Below are positions 1 to 10,660 of a stretch of DNA of 43,746 bases, in pieces. The DNA lies in the NCBI GenBank assembly GCA_032718475.1, contig JAUCBJ010006012.1, forward strand, positions 1 to 43,746, written 5' to 3'. The stretch is from Nemertoderma westbladi. Taxonomy: Eukaryota; Xenacoelomorpha; Nemertodermatida; Nemertodermatidae. Position 1 is the first letter of the stretch, and the number at the start of each line of letters is the position of its first letter. Below the pieces are notes generated by a model that worked only from the letters and a program-made list of their open reading frames with translations, was not told the DNA's origin and made no database searches. The position numbers and the translations under genes were made by a program.

Positions 1-210
1 GTATTCTAAATATCCCAGTTATTTTAGGACACATTATTTTTAGATTGTAGGGCCTTATCGCCCCTTGCACCTTTACCGCCCCTGGACCTTATCGTCACTT
101 GGGAACTTATCGCCCCTCAAATGGTCCTTTATCGCCCCTTGGGAACATATCGCCCCCGGGTCTTTATCGCCCACGGATCTTTATCACCCATGGTAACTTA
201 TCGGCACTGT

Positions 211-593
211 GACAAATATGAATTTTGAATGGGAGAAACGTTGGCATTGGTATTTGTATTGTTGTTTATTATAGTATCATAATACAGTAGTTTTGCAGTT
301 AAATTACGAGACACATGACATACATTGAATTGCCTAAGTACAAATGTTATAATTAAAAACAATATGTTATTTAAAATACCAACTGTATAAATTACTATTT
401 AATATTTTAACGCCGCATACTATATGTACACAGTTTTAGTGGGAAAAATAGAGTATTTTAAAATCATTAATAATCAAACTGCATGTAACTGACATAGGTA
501 AATTGGAATAATAAGTACAAAGGTATAGTACAAAAATACGTTAAAATAAATCCAGTTGATTAAAATAGTAACATTTAGGCTCAGTAAGCTAGT
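211..593. other. AT-rich spacer inside the foldback-like element, left side
   Basis: No gene, RNA or repeat structure is visible between the left inverted subrepeats and the 63-bp array. Confidence 0.5.
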
Positions 594-1326
594 GAATGCC
601 TGTATGCCGTCAAGGGTGATCTTCCACAGTAAAGCCCGTCCACTCTGTTTCCTAAAGGAATGCCTGTTCACCACCATGGGTGATCTTCCACAGTAAACCC
701 TTCCACTCTGTTTCCTAAAGGAATGCCTGTTCACCACCATGGGTGATCTTCCACAGTAAACCCTTCCACTCTGTTTCCTAAAGGAATGCCTGTTCACCAC
801 CATGGGTGATCTTCCACAGTAAACCCTTCCACTCTGTTTCCTAAAGGAATGCCTGTTCACCACCATGGGTGATCTTCCACAGTAAACCCTTCCACTCTGT
901 TTCCTAAAGGAATGCCTGTTCACCACCACGGGTGATCTTCCACAGTAAACCCTTCCACTCTCCTGTTCACCACCATGGGTGATCTTCCACAGTAAACCCG
1001 CCCACTCTATTTCATAAAGGAATGCCTGTTCACCACCATGGGTGATCTTCCACAGTAAACCCTTCCACCCTGTTTCCTAAAGGAATGCCTGTTCACCACC
1101 ACGGGTGATCTTCCACAGTAAACCCTTCCACTCTGTTTCCTAAAGGAATGCCTGTTCACCACCATGGGTGATCTTCCACAGTAAACCCTTCCACTCTGTT
1201 TCCTAAAGGAATGCCTGTTCACCACCATGGGTAATCTTCCACAGTAAACCCTTCCACTCTGTTTCCTAAAGGAATGCCTATTCACCACCATGGGTGATCC
1301 TGTGCAGTAAACCATTCCACTCTGTT
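594..1326. repeat. 63-bp tandem repeat array, about 11-12 copies
   Basis: The 63-bp unit contains TCACCACCATGGGTGA, whose ends can pair (TCACC with GGTGA), and it recurs with only a few substitutions. One copy near 958-965 is shortened. Because 63 is divisible by three and the unit lacks stops on the minus strand, a 21-residue periodic reading frame runs through it. I treat this frame as a by-product of the repeat, because it starts and stops at repeat boundaries and resembles no protein I know. The array lies between the inverted ends of the surrounding element. Confidence 0.85.
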
Positions 1327-1674
1327 TTCCAAGTTACCATGGTTCTCATTTATCGACCGGCAAAGGATGAAAACCTTGGTAGAGCTAGTCTGCAACATTT
1401 AAAGTCCCGTACCAAAACAGTAAAAAAAATGCGTCGTCCAGGGAACGAATCTGGAGCCTCCAGAATGAAAACCCAAATTGTTAACACTAAATCAAGCTGC
1501 TGCTTAGTCTACGAATTGAATATGAAAATATGCATAATATCATTTCTAATTGTAGGTCTCCTCTAACTGAAACTATTTGAGTATAAATATAAATGCAAAC
1601 TATAACTACAGTAAAATATGTGACTTAGAGGAAGTATGAGAAAGTTGGTGAAGGTATCCTGTATATAATGCCAG
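1327..1674. other. Spacer inside the foldback-like element, right side
   Basis: This joins the 63-bp array to the right inverted subrepeats. A 90-codon plus-strand frame (1294-1566) begins inside the array and has no recognisable content. I see no gene. Confidence 0.5.
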
Positions 1675-1831
1675 GGGAGGGGCGATAAAGGACCAGGGGC
1701 GATAAAGACTCGGGGGCGATAAAGACCCAGTGGCGATAAGTTCCTCAAAACTCAGAACTGGGGGGCGATAAGTTCCCAACAAAAATGCAATTTATAGGGG
1801 CGATAAAGTTCCAGAGGCGATAAGGTCCTGC

Positions 1832-3090
1832 TTCGTATTTTTACATGGTAACTGACTGATTTTCTTGTCTGACTTAGTCTCTAATAGATTACATGATTGT
1901 TATGATTTATAATTAGTTATACTAATGATATTGAACCTAAAGCACTGTTTTCTGCTGTAGTGTGCCTATCCCCTCATTGCATTTTATAGTATATATTTTT
2001 CGTAATCTTACTATATTTATTGATTAATTTTAATTAAATATTGCCGTTTTATAGCTATGCTGCGATTGTTACCGCTTGAAACTAAGTAAATGAATTATTG
2101 ATTTTTCCGTTTTTTAAATCTTAATATCTCCATTCTCATTCTACCGCATTTGTCCATATCCCCTCGCCCTTCTTGCATCGCACATTATTTATGATTATGA
2201 CTGTATTGCCACGCCCCATAAGTAATGCAACTCAAACCATAAGTAATTAAGTTGGTAGTAAGTACCATTGTGGGTGTTCCAGATAGCAGTTATGTATAAT
2301 TCAATAGTGCAGTATAATATGCTGCAGCAATGCACATAAATTAATAACTCCCGTGGCAGTGCCCCATTATTAAACAGCATCTATTGGAGTATAGTAATTA
2401 TTCTCAAGTATTGTTGGGGTGGTCCCTATTGGCCGATTTTTTGGGCTACCTGGCCACACGGCCACTGCACACAGCTTACTAGAGAGGTGCGTCTGTCCCG
2501 GGTAGAGGATGTGTGGTATTGGCTCCCAGATAAGTGAGTTATAGTAAATCTAGCCCATCAGACAGCCAGCTGGGACCTCCCAAATTGTTTAGTATGAATG
2601 GGTAACTGGCATTGACGCCTTCGCCTGTCACCGTGTGTGGTATTTGCTATTTATTCGGAGTAAATACTGCAAGGCCTTGTTACTTGGCGAAATGGTTGGT
2701 GTTCATTTTGTCATAAACAATTTGGGTTGGTTGGTTATGTTCGTAATTAAAACGATAGATTTACAAGTTAATTTATTATAATAATGAATACAAAACTATT
2801 TATTTTATCGTGTTGTCATTCGAAATATTAAACCGGTAATTTTCTTTGTCTTATTTAGCGACTAATACAAACTTTTATTTATTTAGTTTACTTTAGGCTA
2901 TAGTTTTTCTTCAATATTATTTATTATTTTATTGTGGAAACGGGACGGTAGGATTGTGGCTACGGTATTTAAAAATATGTTACTAAACTTTTTTAATATA
3001 ATAGTAATGGTATACACTACTTAGTTTTATGCTAAAGCAGTAAGTAAGAGTTAACATTAGGGACTTTATAAGCATAATATAATATTAAAT
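1832..3090. other. Non-coding stretch, no gene recognised
   Basis: This is AT-rich DNA with a less AT-rich segment at about 2405-2650. That segment reads like part of an old dispersed repeat, but I cannot match it to another copy in the window. No reading frame of interest was seen. Confidence 0.5.
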
Positions 3091-3094
3091 TAAA

Positions 3095-3140
3095 TTAAAA
3101 CACAACGTGTTTCGAATATTTAATTCGTCATCAGGTGTAA
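3095..3140 (-). ncRNA. Hammerhead-ribozyme-like motif
   Basis: Read on the minus strand, CTGATGA (plus-strand 3128-3134) is followed by a short hairpin (CGAAT/ATTCG) and then GAAA (plus-strand 3110-3113). Next comes a second hairpin, AAACAC with loop GTT and GTGTTT, then T. Order and spacing resemble a hammerhead core: CUGANGA, stem II, GAAA, a short stem III, then a UH site. Against this, stem II pairs best in a register that uses up the G of GAAA, and I see no convincing stem I. It may be a degenerate ribozyme from a retroelement or only a structured repeat fragment. Confidence 0.25.
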
Positions 3141-3249
3141 ATTAGTAATCTAAATAAGTTACACAGTTTTATGTTATTTCTACCGAACCAACCAATACGA
3201 AATAATCAATTTCTCACTTTCGCCGGTTTAATATTGATATGTTGGGCAT

Positions 3250-3465
3250 GTTCGTGAATGAGTGCGCCCATGTGAAGAATACCTGGTTTTCACTTTTCGG
3301 TTGACTTTTAATAGGAATTTTGTACCGGTATAAATAATTATGTATTATTTAAATTTATCCTTATGAAGTCTGCTTATGTATCCTTGTGAAATATACCAGA
3401 CTTTCAACTGTTATATTTGAATATTTCACTTTGCAGTATACCCCATCCCATCTAACCAAAACAAT
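3250..3465. mobile_element. Degenerate copy of the CCCATGTGAAGAAT palindromic MITE family
   Basis: GCGCCCATGTGAAGAATACC near 3263 matches the terminal inverted repeat of the intact copy at 31631-31908. The following CTTTTCGGTTGACTTTTA also matches. Further right, ATTTCACTTTGCAGTATACC and a later AACCAAAACAATAAA match, in the opposite orientation, parts of the right half of the same element. The right terminus itself is lost. It is a partial, diverged relative. Confidence 0.6.
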
Positions 3466-3894
3466 AAATAAAGTTATCAGAGGCATAGCGAGCCTTTCTG
3501 GCAGTTTTTTTTAGTAAATTTTTACATTTTTCGCTTATGACACATGTCCTGTAAATACTGCTGCACTGTATCACAATCCTTGACGTTTTTGTCTTATTTT
3601 TACAAGAATTCCCTGACATTTTCCCTGACATTTGCCTGGTATTTCAGCGCCCCTGGGTGAGTGCGCCCGGGGGAACATTCCCCCCCCCCCTCGCTGAGTG
3701 GTTCAGTGGTCTCATATTATTATACTTTTCGTTGGCACAATTGTAGCTGAGTGGATATTACGGGACCACGGCCAAGTACAAGTACATTAACTGATTAAGG
3801 GGTCTGCATGATTACTTTATTTTGACAATATGGAGGAGGACATAAGAAATGTAAATAGTTGACTTAAGATATCGGGTAGTAGTTCCAGGTCTTA
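3466..3894. other. Non-coding stretch with a short C run
   Basis: No gene is seen. An 11-C run sits at 3680-3690, preceded by GAGTGCGCCC, the same word that begins the MITE relative at about 3258. This may be another scrap of a C-run-ended element. Confidence 0.4.
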
Positions 3895-3899
3895 TGTGT

Positions 3900-4030
3900 G
3901 TTGCTATAGGAATGGTTAGAGCGCCAAACTTCAATCCTGGAGGACACCAGTTCGATCCCACCTGGACGTCAAAATACTGACTGCTCAATTGTACCCAACT
4001 AAAATTATAAAACTTTCAGGTCAAATGATA
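3900..4030 (+). mobile_element. tRNA-derived SINE head
   Basis: A tRNA-like stretch has an A-box-like TAGGAATGGTTAGAGCG and a good B box, AGTTCGATCCC, followed by a non-tRNA body. The acceptor stem does not close, so it is not a functional tRNA gene. The two-box layout with an unrelated 3' body is typical of SINEs. The 3' end is not clear. Confidence 0.5.
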
Positions 4031-4838
4031 AATATTTCTGGCGCATTCAATATTAATCTCATTCTTTGTACATATTGACTAATGACGATGGATTTCTTAC
4101 CCAAACGTGTTTTATCGAAAACACTGTTTGTTAACCGTTTGATCTAAAAAGTAAAATTTGTTTTTGAATTTAAGACACTATTTTACACTATATTTTAAGA
4201 CACTACAGTAAGACATTATTTTAATTAAATTATATTGAAAAAAAAGAAAATAATGATAGTTTAGTTAGTTAGTTTAGTTTATTGACCGTACTTCTCAGGA
4301 AACGGAAACAAAATTAAACAGATTAGAGAACAGTCGATAATGGACCGTACAATAATACTATATAGACACATACGGTACTTTTACTTTGTCGAACGTCCTA
4401 AATAAACTAAGTATAATAATATTTATATTATATATTTGATAGAAATAAGAAATAAACCACTAAAACCAATGTTAAAAAGTTTTCCTTTTTCATACAAATG
4501 TAGGGCCGATATATGTGTTAAGTGTGATTACTATTATATATTCTAATATCTTGTCAATTGTTTAATATTCAATTACTAATTAATCAGAAAATAATTTCCA
4601 GTGTATGTGTATATCAATATAAAACTAGTAAAAAACTATACAATCATTTATAATTAAGATAATTAATTAATTGATTTACTTTAGCAAATCTGAACTTAAT
4701 AAATCGAACTCTTAATATTTTATTATTAGAATTATTATAACTATTAGATATTTATTTAATCATGTAGTAGTTTTTAAATCCTTCCACTGCTGCACTTATT
4801 TATAATGTTGATGATAATAATTTATATTTTATATTGAA
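4031..4838. other. AT-rich region upstream of Patched
   Basis: This presumably holds the promoter and 5' untranslated region of the Patched gene. I see no clear TATA-plus-initiator arrangement, and strong AT bias makes such matches meaningless. An in-frame TAA lies at 4818-4820. Confidence 0.4.
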
Positions 4839-7800
4839 ATGGAGTCGTCTAATAATGCTAGTCGAACGTCTTGTTATTGGAAGAACGACAATGTTAGTAT
4901 CCACACTCCGGCCCCCACAAACTCAAACACCTCATGGCTGCAAAGAATTCACCTTTTTGTACTCAAATGTTTCTACATCTACGGCGTGAAAGTTAATAAA
5001 GTTCCATCTTTCGTAGCAGTTTTGGGGGTATTGTTCCTAGCCAGTCTGTCTGTGGGTCTCAGACACTCCAAGATGGTCACCGATATCAATAAACTGTGGG
5101 TCCCTTCTGACGGCGATTTAAGCGACGAACTGGAATATTTAAAATCTAAACTGGGTTCGGGAGACCGAGTCATTAACGAGGTCATTATACAGGCGTCTAA
5201 ACGCGAGGGTGCAGACATACTGACCAGAGAAAGTCTCCTCCATCACCTAAAAGTAATGGATCGAGTTGCCAAGATCAGGGTTGATGCGTACGACCATTCC
5301 TGGTCATTAAGCGATGTTTGTTTTAAATCTAAAATCCCGGATTATTGGGGCGAGGCATTAAGTAAGTTTATTTCTGGCTCGAATTTGATGCCTTGTATTG
5401 TAATTAACCCGTTGGACTGCTTTTGGGAGGGTTCGTGGATTGCCGAGGCGGGTAGAGTGAGAGGGAGGCCTCTCACTGTCGACCTCAATTGGGTGACTCT
5501 AGACCCCCAGAAACAGCTGCAAACACTCGCTCCGCATTACCCTAAATTTTCTCGAATGTTGAAAGTGATGAAGATTGCTTCGGCATACACAAAGAAGCCA
5601 TGCATCGACCCTCACCATCATAAATGCTCCGATTGGAGTAAACAAAACTATAAATATCCCCTCGATGTGAAGGCGGTTTTAACTGGGGGTTGCAATACTT
5701 ACACCGAACTTATGCATTGGCCTGAGGAGTTACTAATGGGTGGGATAAGACGGTTCCCTCGGAACGGCAGCGTTGCCTCTGGGGAGGCCCTACAAAGCGT
5801 TATTATTCTTACCGGACCGCCGGTTTTCTACGAATTTGGAAAAAATAAATTTCCTGAACAACTTCGCGGTCAGTGGACTGTAGAACGAGCGGCACACGTG
5901 CTGCACAGATTTCGGACGAAAATCACGGAAGTTGTTAGATCGACGGCGAATGAAACGAAAGATAAATCATATGAATTCGTTTCGTTCAGCGAGACTTCTA
6001 TTAAAACGATTATGGACGACTTGTCGAGCACGAGTATCGATAAACTCATCGGTGGTTGCGGGATCCTCGTTGCGTTCGCCGTGCTCCGTAACGCGCGTTG
6101 CAACGCGGTAAAGTCCCGTTGCGGTGTCGCTATTGCCGGTATCCTGCTTGTAGGTCTCTCTATATTGGCGGGTCTGGGTCTCTGCGCCTGGCTCTCTATG
6201 CCATTCAACGCTACCACCTCTCAGGTCTTACCATTCTGCGCTTTCGCACTCGGCGTCAACCCAATATTCATTCAACTTTCAGTGTCTAACGAGATCCTCC
6301 GAGACAACCTAGTCCGTCGGAGGTACCACATCGCCCAGTTGCTCTGCTCCTGTGGACTCTCGCTATCTCTCGTCTCCTTCCAGATAGCGATCGGATTCGT
6401 AATCGCCTCAATAATACCCATCCCTGCCCTGAGGGATTTCACATTACAAGCCGCCATCCTCGTAATGTTCGATTATTTTTCCATCATATTTATTTACCCG
6501 GCGTTTATAGCCATCGATGTGAAAAGGTTTAAACGGAATTACATCGACTGTTTTTGCTGTATGAAAAGCGAATCGGCAATGGCGGCCGAAGTTCGCAAAG
6601 TTCGATACTCCAAGAGTAAAGCCTTATACCAAACGCAGTGCAGCCCCATAACTATTAACAGTGTCTCTACCATGAATGGAAAATCCGCTTCTAGAACTCA
6701 ACACTATGGGTCCCCCGGTCGAGCCTTACGTTCCCGCTCACCCCGTAGATCGCACTCACCCATGCGAGCCCCCATCCTAAGATCTATAGACTCCCCCCAC
6801 TCATCCCAATCCGCGTGTTCTAGAACTCACGCGATTATTCGCCCGCATTCTTCGAGTTCATACATACCTCCGTCTTCTAATAGGGGCAGCATAACGAAAC
6901 TCAATAACTCGAGAGTTAACATTGTAAAAGATCAGCCTCAACCCAAAAAAATAGCAAAATCTCAATCGGATATCGCGTTGCTCGCGAAGTACCAATGGCA
7001 AAGCAGTCAGAACTCTTGCAAGTCAGTACCAATAGCTCACACGCGCTCGTTGTGTTCCATACCCGAGGACAGACTAGAGGGCTCACCTGAATTAGTCGAG
7101 ATATCGAACGCGGTCACTCATAAGAATACAATTAGTTTAAATATTCGTATAACAAACTGGTACACCGGAATCTTACAGAATATCTACTGTAAGATTGCCG
7201 TGGTAGTTCTATCTATGTTTTTACTCTTTATTTCAATATACGGTGTGATTATAGTGGAGGATGGCCTTGAACTATCGGAGGTGATACCGGAAAATACAGA
7301 ATCTTATAAATTCGTTAAATACCAAACCAAATATTTCGGGTTAACTGACGTGCAAATTGTTACCAAAGGTAATTTCAATTACTCGTCTCCATGGGGGCAG
7401 GAATTATTATATGACTTATGGAACGAACTGCATCATATTGACCACTTTGTGAAAGACAATAACGGCGAGCTCGGCAACTTTTGGTTGCTTAATTTTCGCA
7501 AGTGGTTAACCACGCTACAGAATGCGTACGAGGAGGGGATGCGAACTGGATGCATTAAAACTTCGGGTTCCTGGTGCAAAAATGCCACATTCGATGTCAA
7601 CAACGCGAAACTAGCTCGTAAACTAATACAGAGCGCGAATCTCCCGAGAGGCAGTCGGCTGGTGATTACCGACAGGATTATTAACCCCGATGGTTTCTAT
7701 ACGTTTCTTACGGCTTGGACAATGATGGACCCAATGTACAGTATGAGCCAAGCCAGTCTCATACCGGAGCCTGCCCGATGGCAATCAGAGACGGAAAATT

Positions 7801-8963
7801 TCAGCGAATCAGAATTCGTTATCCCAATATCGAGTAACATCGAATTCTCACAGATTGTACTATTTGTAACGAATCTCACAGAAACTTCAAATTTTGTAAA
7901 ATTAATAGTGGACCTTCGAGGAATGTGCGACAAACTGAACGCACGAGGTTTGCCTGTATTCCCCGCGGGTCGACCAATTACATTCTGGGAGCAATACGTG
8001 CACCTTCGCTATTGGCTGTTCATGTCTTTAGCGTTCGAACTCGCGGCGACTACTTTATTCAACCTTATGAGTTTATACTCGTTGCGAGCCACGGGTCTAC
8101 TCCTCATTGTCCAGTCCACCACGCTGGTGGAATTATTCGGGATTCTCGGCTATATGGGTATCCAGTTATCTGCGGCGCCATCCATCCTGTTGATCGCGTC
8201 TGTCGGAATAAACGTGGACGCCGTTCTGCATCTCACTGTCCAATTCCTATCCCGCGAGGGTTCAAATGAAACTCGATTAAAAGTTGCAGCTCAAATGACT
8301 CTGTTTCCTATATTAGACGGCGCCGTTTCTACATTCCTAGGTATTTCTATTTTGGCGTTCAGTGAATATAGTTTCATTCGCAAATATTTCTTTTACGTAC
8401 TTTCCGCTTTAGTTTCACTAAACGTCTTTCAGGGACTTATAGTTTACCCGGTGTTGCTCCTGTTATTCGGACCCCGTAGTAAAGTCTTACGAGCGATCAG
8501 CGCTATCGAGTTCGTGCGTTCTCAGCAGCCACAGACTCAAAGCCATCCAAAGCGAGCCTCCAAACAACAGGTCTACTACTCCACGCGCAAGTCGGGGCCA
8601 CGGCCGCCTCACTCAGGCTACTCGAGTCAGCACGAGATATCAACGAGCACCAGCGTGTCTATAGGCTCGTTCTCCGGCTCCGACACCGAACACGATTTCT
8701 CCTCCACTGCGAGCGCTTGCAGCAGTATGACCGGCTCTCGGGTTATCATCAGTAGACCACCGAATAGACCCCCCAGACGTCTACGCGCTTTGTACCAGAA
8801 TCCCGCGCCCATTATTAGCCCTAGACAACAACCAATAGGCGATAAGCAGTTCAGCGTAGACTGTCAACAATCTATACAGCAGTCCACAGTACTGAATCGC
8901 AACCGCTCATCCACAAGAGTCACCGCCAAACACGTTTTTACATTTGTCCATCCGCAAGTTTAA
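4839..8963 (+). CDS. PTCH: Patched-type Hedgehog receptor, single exon, 1374 aa
   Basis: This is a twelve-span membrane protein of the RND superfamily. Patched binds Hedgehog and represses Smoothened by moving sterol. Visible order: TM1 about 58-75; first extracellular domain to about 395 with family signatures PLDCFWEG (191-198), GGC (283-285) and MHWPEELLMGG (292-302); sterol-sensing domain TM2-6 about 400-560 with ATTSQVLPF (458-466); a long basic, Ser/Arg-rich cytosolic loop 561-780; TM7 about 785-805; second extracellular domain ending FPAGRPITFWEQY (1041-1053); TM8-12 about 1058-1210 with LDGAVSTFLG (1159-1168); and a low-complexity tail to 1374. In TM4 the usual GVDD reads GVNP (472-475), so both aspartates are absent. 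In TM10 the usual GIGVE reads GINVD, keeping one acid (D1127). I see no PPxY in the tail. The ATG is the first after an in-frame TAA 21 nt upstream. Length is close to vertebrate PTCH1. Identification is firm; whether it still acts as a Hedgehog receptor is open. Confidence 0.93.
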   Translation: MESSNNASRTSCYWKNDNVSIHTPAPTNSNTSWLQRIHLFVLKCFYIYGVKVNKVPSFVAVLGVLFLASLSVGLRHSKMVTDINKLWVPSDGDLSDELEYLKSKLGSGDRVINEVIIQASKREGADILTRESLLHHLKVMDRVAKIRVDAYDHSWSLSDVCFKSKIPDYWGEALSKFISGSNLMPCIVINPLDCFWEGSWIAEAGRVRGRPLTVDLNWVTLDPQKQLQTLAPHYPKFSRMLKVMKIASAYTKKPCIDPHHHKCSDWSKQNYKYPLDVKAVLTGGCNTYTELMHWPEELLMGGIRRFPRNGSVASGEALQSVIILTGPPVFYEFGKNKFPEQLRGQWTVERAAHVLHRFRTKITEVVRSTANETKDKSYEFVSFSETSIKTIMDDLSSTSIDKLIGGCGILVAFAVLRNARCNAVKSRCGVAIAGILLVGLSILAGLGLCAWLSMPFNATTSQVLPFCAFALGVNPIFIQLSVSNEILRDNLVRRRYHIAQLLCSCGLSLSLVSFQIAIGFVIASIIPIPALRDFTLQAAILVMFDYFSIIFIYPAFIAIDVKRFKRNYIDCFCCMKSESAMAAEVRKVRYSKSKALYQTQCSPITINSVSTMNGKSASRTQHYGSPGRALRSRSPRRSHSPMRAPILRSIDSPHSSQSACSRTHAIIRPHSSSSYIPPSSNRGSITKLNNSRVNIVKDQPQPKKIAKSQSDIALLAKYQWQSSQNSCKSVPIAHTRSLCSIPEDRLEGSPELVEISNAVTHKNTISLNIRITNWYTGILQNIYCKIAVVVLSMFLLFISIYGVIIVEDGLELSEVIPENTESYKFVKYQTKYFGLTDVQIVTKGNFNYSSPWGQELLYDLWNELHHIDHFVKDNNGELGNFWLLNFRKWLTTLQNAYEEGMRTGCIKTSGSWCKNATFDVNNAKLARKLIQSANLPRGSRLVITDRIINPDGFYTFLTAWTMMDPMYSMSQASLIPEPARWQSETENFSESEFVIPISSNIEFSQIVLFVTNLTETSNFVKLIVDLRGMCDKLNARGLPVFPAGRPITFWEQYVHLRYWLFMSLAFELAATTLFNLMSLYSLRATGLLLIVQSTTLVELFGILGYMGIQLSAAPSILLIASVGINVDAVLHLTVQFLSREGSNETRLKVAAQMTLFPILDGAVSTFLGISILAFSEYSFIRKYFFYVLSALVSLNVFQGLIVYPVLLLLFGPRSKVLRAISAIEFVRSQQPQTQSHPKRASKQQVYYSTRKSGPRPPHSGYSSQHEISTSTSVSIGSFSGSDTEHDFSSTASACSSMTGSRVIISRPPNRPPRRLRALYQNPAPIISPRQQPIGDKQFSVDCQQSIQQSTVLNRNRSSTRVTAKHVFTFVHPQV

Positions 8964-9846
8964 TTTCTTATTGAATTTATACTTTTTTAATTATTATAAT
9001 TATGCAATACTTTTGATGATGTAAGTTTTTGTTTACGTGTGTATATAATATGGTATTTATGTAGCACAAATAATAATTTGATACTTACATTATATGGCAG
9101 TAAATTTAAAATCTTCAGGAATAACATTTATTTACATTCAATATTTAATTAATAGTATGGAATTCGTTTCGATACTTCTCTAGTTTAATATAAGAGCTAA
9201 GCAGACAATAATATTTATCACCGAGTTATGAGATAACTATTGCGAAAAATTACTCTAAACGCTAACACTCAACTTTTTTCCTGGAGGAAAACCCAAGAAA
9301 ACAAATTTGCTGTGAAAAATGTATTCGTTATCTTCTTAAGTTAATACTATTACTAATATTTTATGAATCAAAGCAAAAAGCAATTTCCCTTTACCACATC
9401 CCAGCAGTTAATGTAGGAAAGACAACTGAAAATTCTGTACAGCTTCTTAATTAATAGTTAGTAAAAAATAATTTGGAAATTTTTTTCCTTGCTTAATAAT
9501 TGAATATTTTAATTCACAAGAATTTAATTATTTGTCGAAATTACCCTGGAAATCTAACCGTAGGCTGCGTTATCGCAACATAAAATGAAAAATTAAAAAA
9601 AAATTAGTAAAAATAATAACAGTTTTGATAACCGTCCGGTTATTAAACCCAAGCGACAGCACAAGTAGATCGTTGGTTGAGATTTATTGCGATAATTGTT
9701 ATATTACATTACTCGTTTGTTATTCATTAATTTTTTTAATAAAAATACATTTTTTTATGATTATCAGATTTTATTTATTTTCACTTAAAAACAGTTAATA
9801 TAATTATTATTTATTACATTAAAGACTTTGACTTTTTTCACTATTG
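8964..9846. other. AT-rich region downstream of Patched
   Basis: This holds the 3' untranslated region of Patched. I see no AATAAA in the first 700 bases, and the first clear one is near 9739. No other gene or repeat was recognised. Confidence 0.4.
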
Positions 9847-9935
9847 TCGATGAATTTTATTTACCGAGCGACAGCGACGTTAATAAAGGGTCGAGAGAAC
9901 ATCTACATTATTTTTTTCCCGTGTAATACGTAATT
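9847..9935 (-). repeat. Dispersed repeat, TTACCGAGCG family
   Basis: The stretch starting TTTACCGAGCGACAGCGACG matches the reverse complement of 18085-18172 over about 85 bases. Both contain the TTAATAAAGGGTCGAG-type core and a GGGAAAAAA tract followed by CGTATTAC. The centre of the MITE at 39890-40135 carries a similar TACCGAGCGAGTGCAGCGAG. It is probably the core of a short transposon family. Confidence 0.6.
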
Positions 9936-10660
9936 TTATTCTTTAATGGGGCAATAAATTACAAACTGTTAAATTTTGCCTTTGTTTTGGTAATTCTGAA
10001 GCACGAGCACGAAAACTAACATAGCCATGTAAATGGCGTTTGCTCTGTTGGATAGCCCATTAACTTTTAGGAAAAGTCACGAAAGCTCGGTTTTCCCAAC
10101 AGACCTGACTCAAAGATACAGATGAATTACAAAGAAATTTCTAAAATGACCCCCGCCCCAAGTCCAAATAGGGTTAATAAAAGCTAGAGCGATATATTGT
10201 TACAAAATAAATTGAACTGTCGTATTTTACTATATTGCTTCCATAGTTACTGCGATTTATATTATTGTACTCTTCAACTCCTGACGCTGCTTTACTCAAT
10301 GTTAAAATAATTTAGTGTTCTCGAATATTTATTACGTAACCAGAGAGCCGCTTAGCTACATAAACTAATATTGGATATTGAGTTCCGTTTTGGTGTACGC
10401 CGCGCAGACACTAAAGTTGCAATAACTTTTGAGTGAGTGAATGGAATTTGCTCATATTATTTGCAACCTATTCTACTTCGATGCTTTTTCAACAAAATTT
10501 AATAAAAATTAAATAAATATTCAATAAAATTAAAGTAAATTATAAATGCTATTTTTTTTACTATTTAAGTTACTATTTTTTATATATTACTATATATATT
10601 TTATATATATTACTATATATTTAACTATTATTTTTAACTATTTTTTTACTATTTACTTAT
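9936..10660. other. Non-coding stretch ending in an AT microsatellite
   Basis: No gene is seen. From about 10545 to 10660 the DNA becomes nearly pure A/T, with irregular TATATAT and TTACTAT tracts running into the 112-bp array. Confidence 0.5.

Larger units (their letters stand above)
48..1831. mobile_element. Foldback-like element with subrepeat-built inverted ends
   Basis: The left end (about 48-210) carries nine imperfect copies of an 18-20-bp unit with core TTATCGCCCC. The right end (about 1675-1831) carries seven copies of the same unit in the opposite orientation (GGGGCGATAA). The outermost bases also match as an inverted pair: AGGGCCTTATCGCC on the left, and the complement AGGACCTTATCGCC on the right. 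The two ends enclose a 63-bp tandem array and two AT-rich spacers. Long inverted ends made of short tandem subrepeats are typical of foldback-type DNA transposons. TATTTTTA occurs just outside both ends (about 36-43 and 1836-1843) and could be a target duplication, but this AT-rich word proves little. No transposase is present, so the element would be non-autonomous. Confidence 0.55.

Noticed and set aside
474-1315. Minus-strand protein with a 21-residue repeat
   Set aside because: It is explained by a 63-bp tandem unit lacking stops. The frame begins and breaks at repeat edges, and the flanks are not coding.
4979-8812. Shorter frames on both strands inside Patched
   Set aside because: They are shadows of the 1374-codon gene and have no family resemblance of their own.
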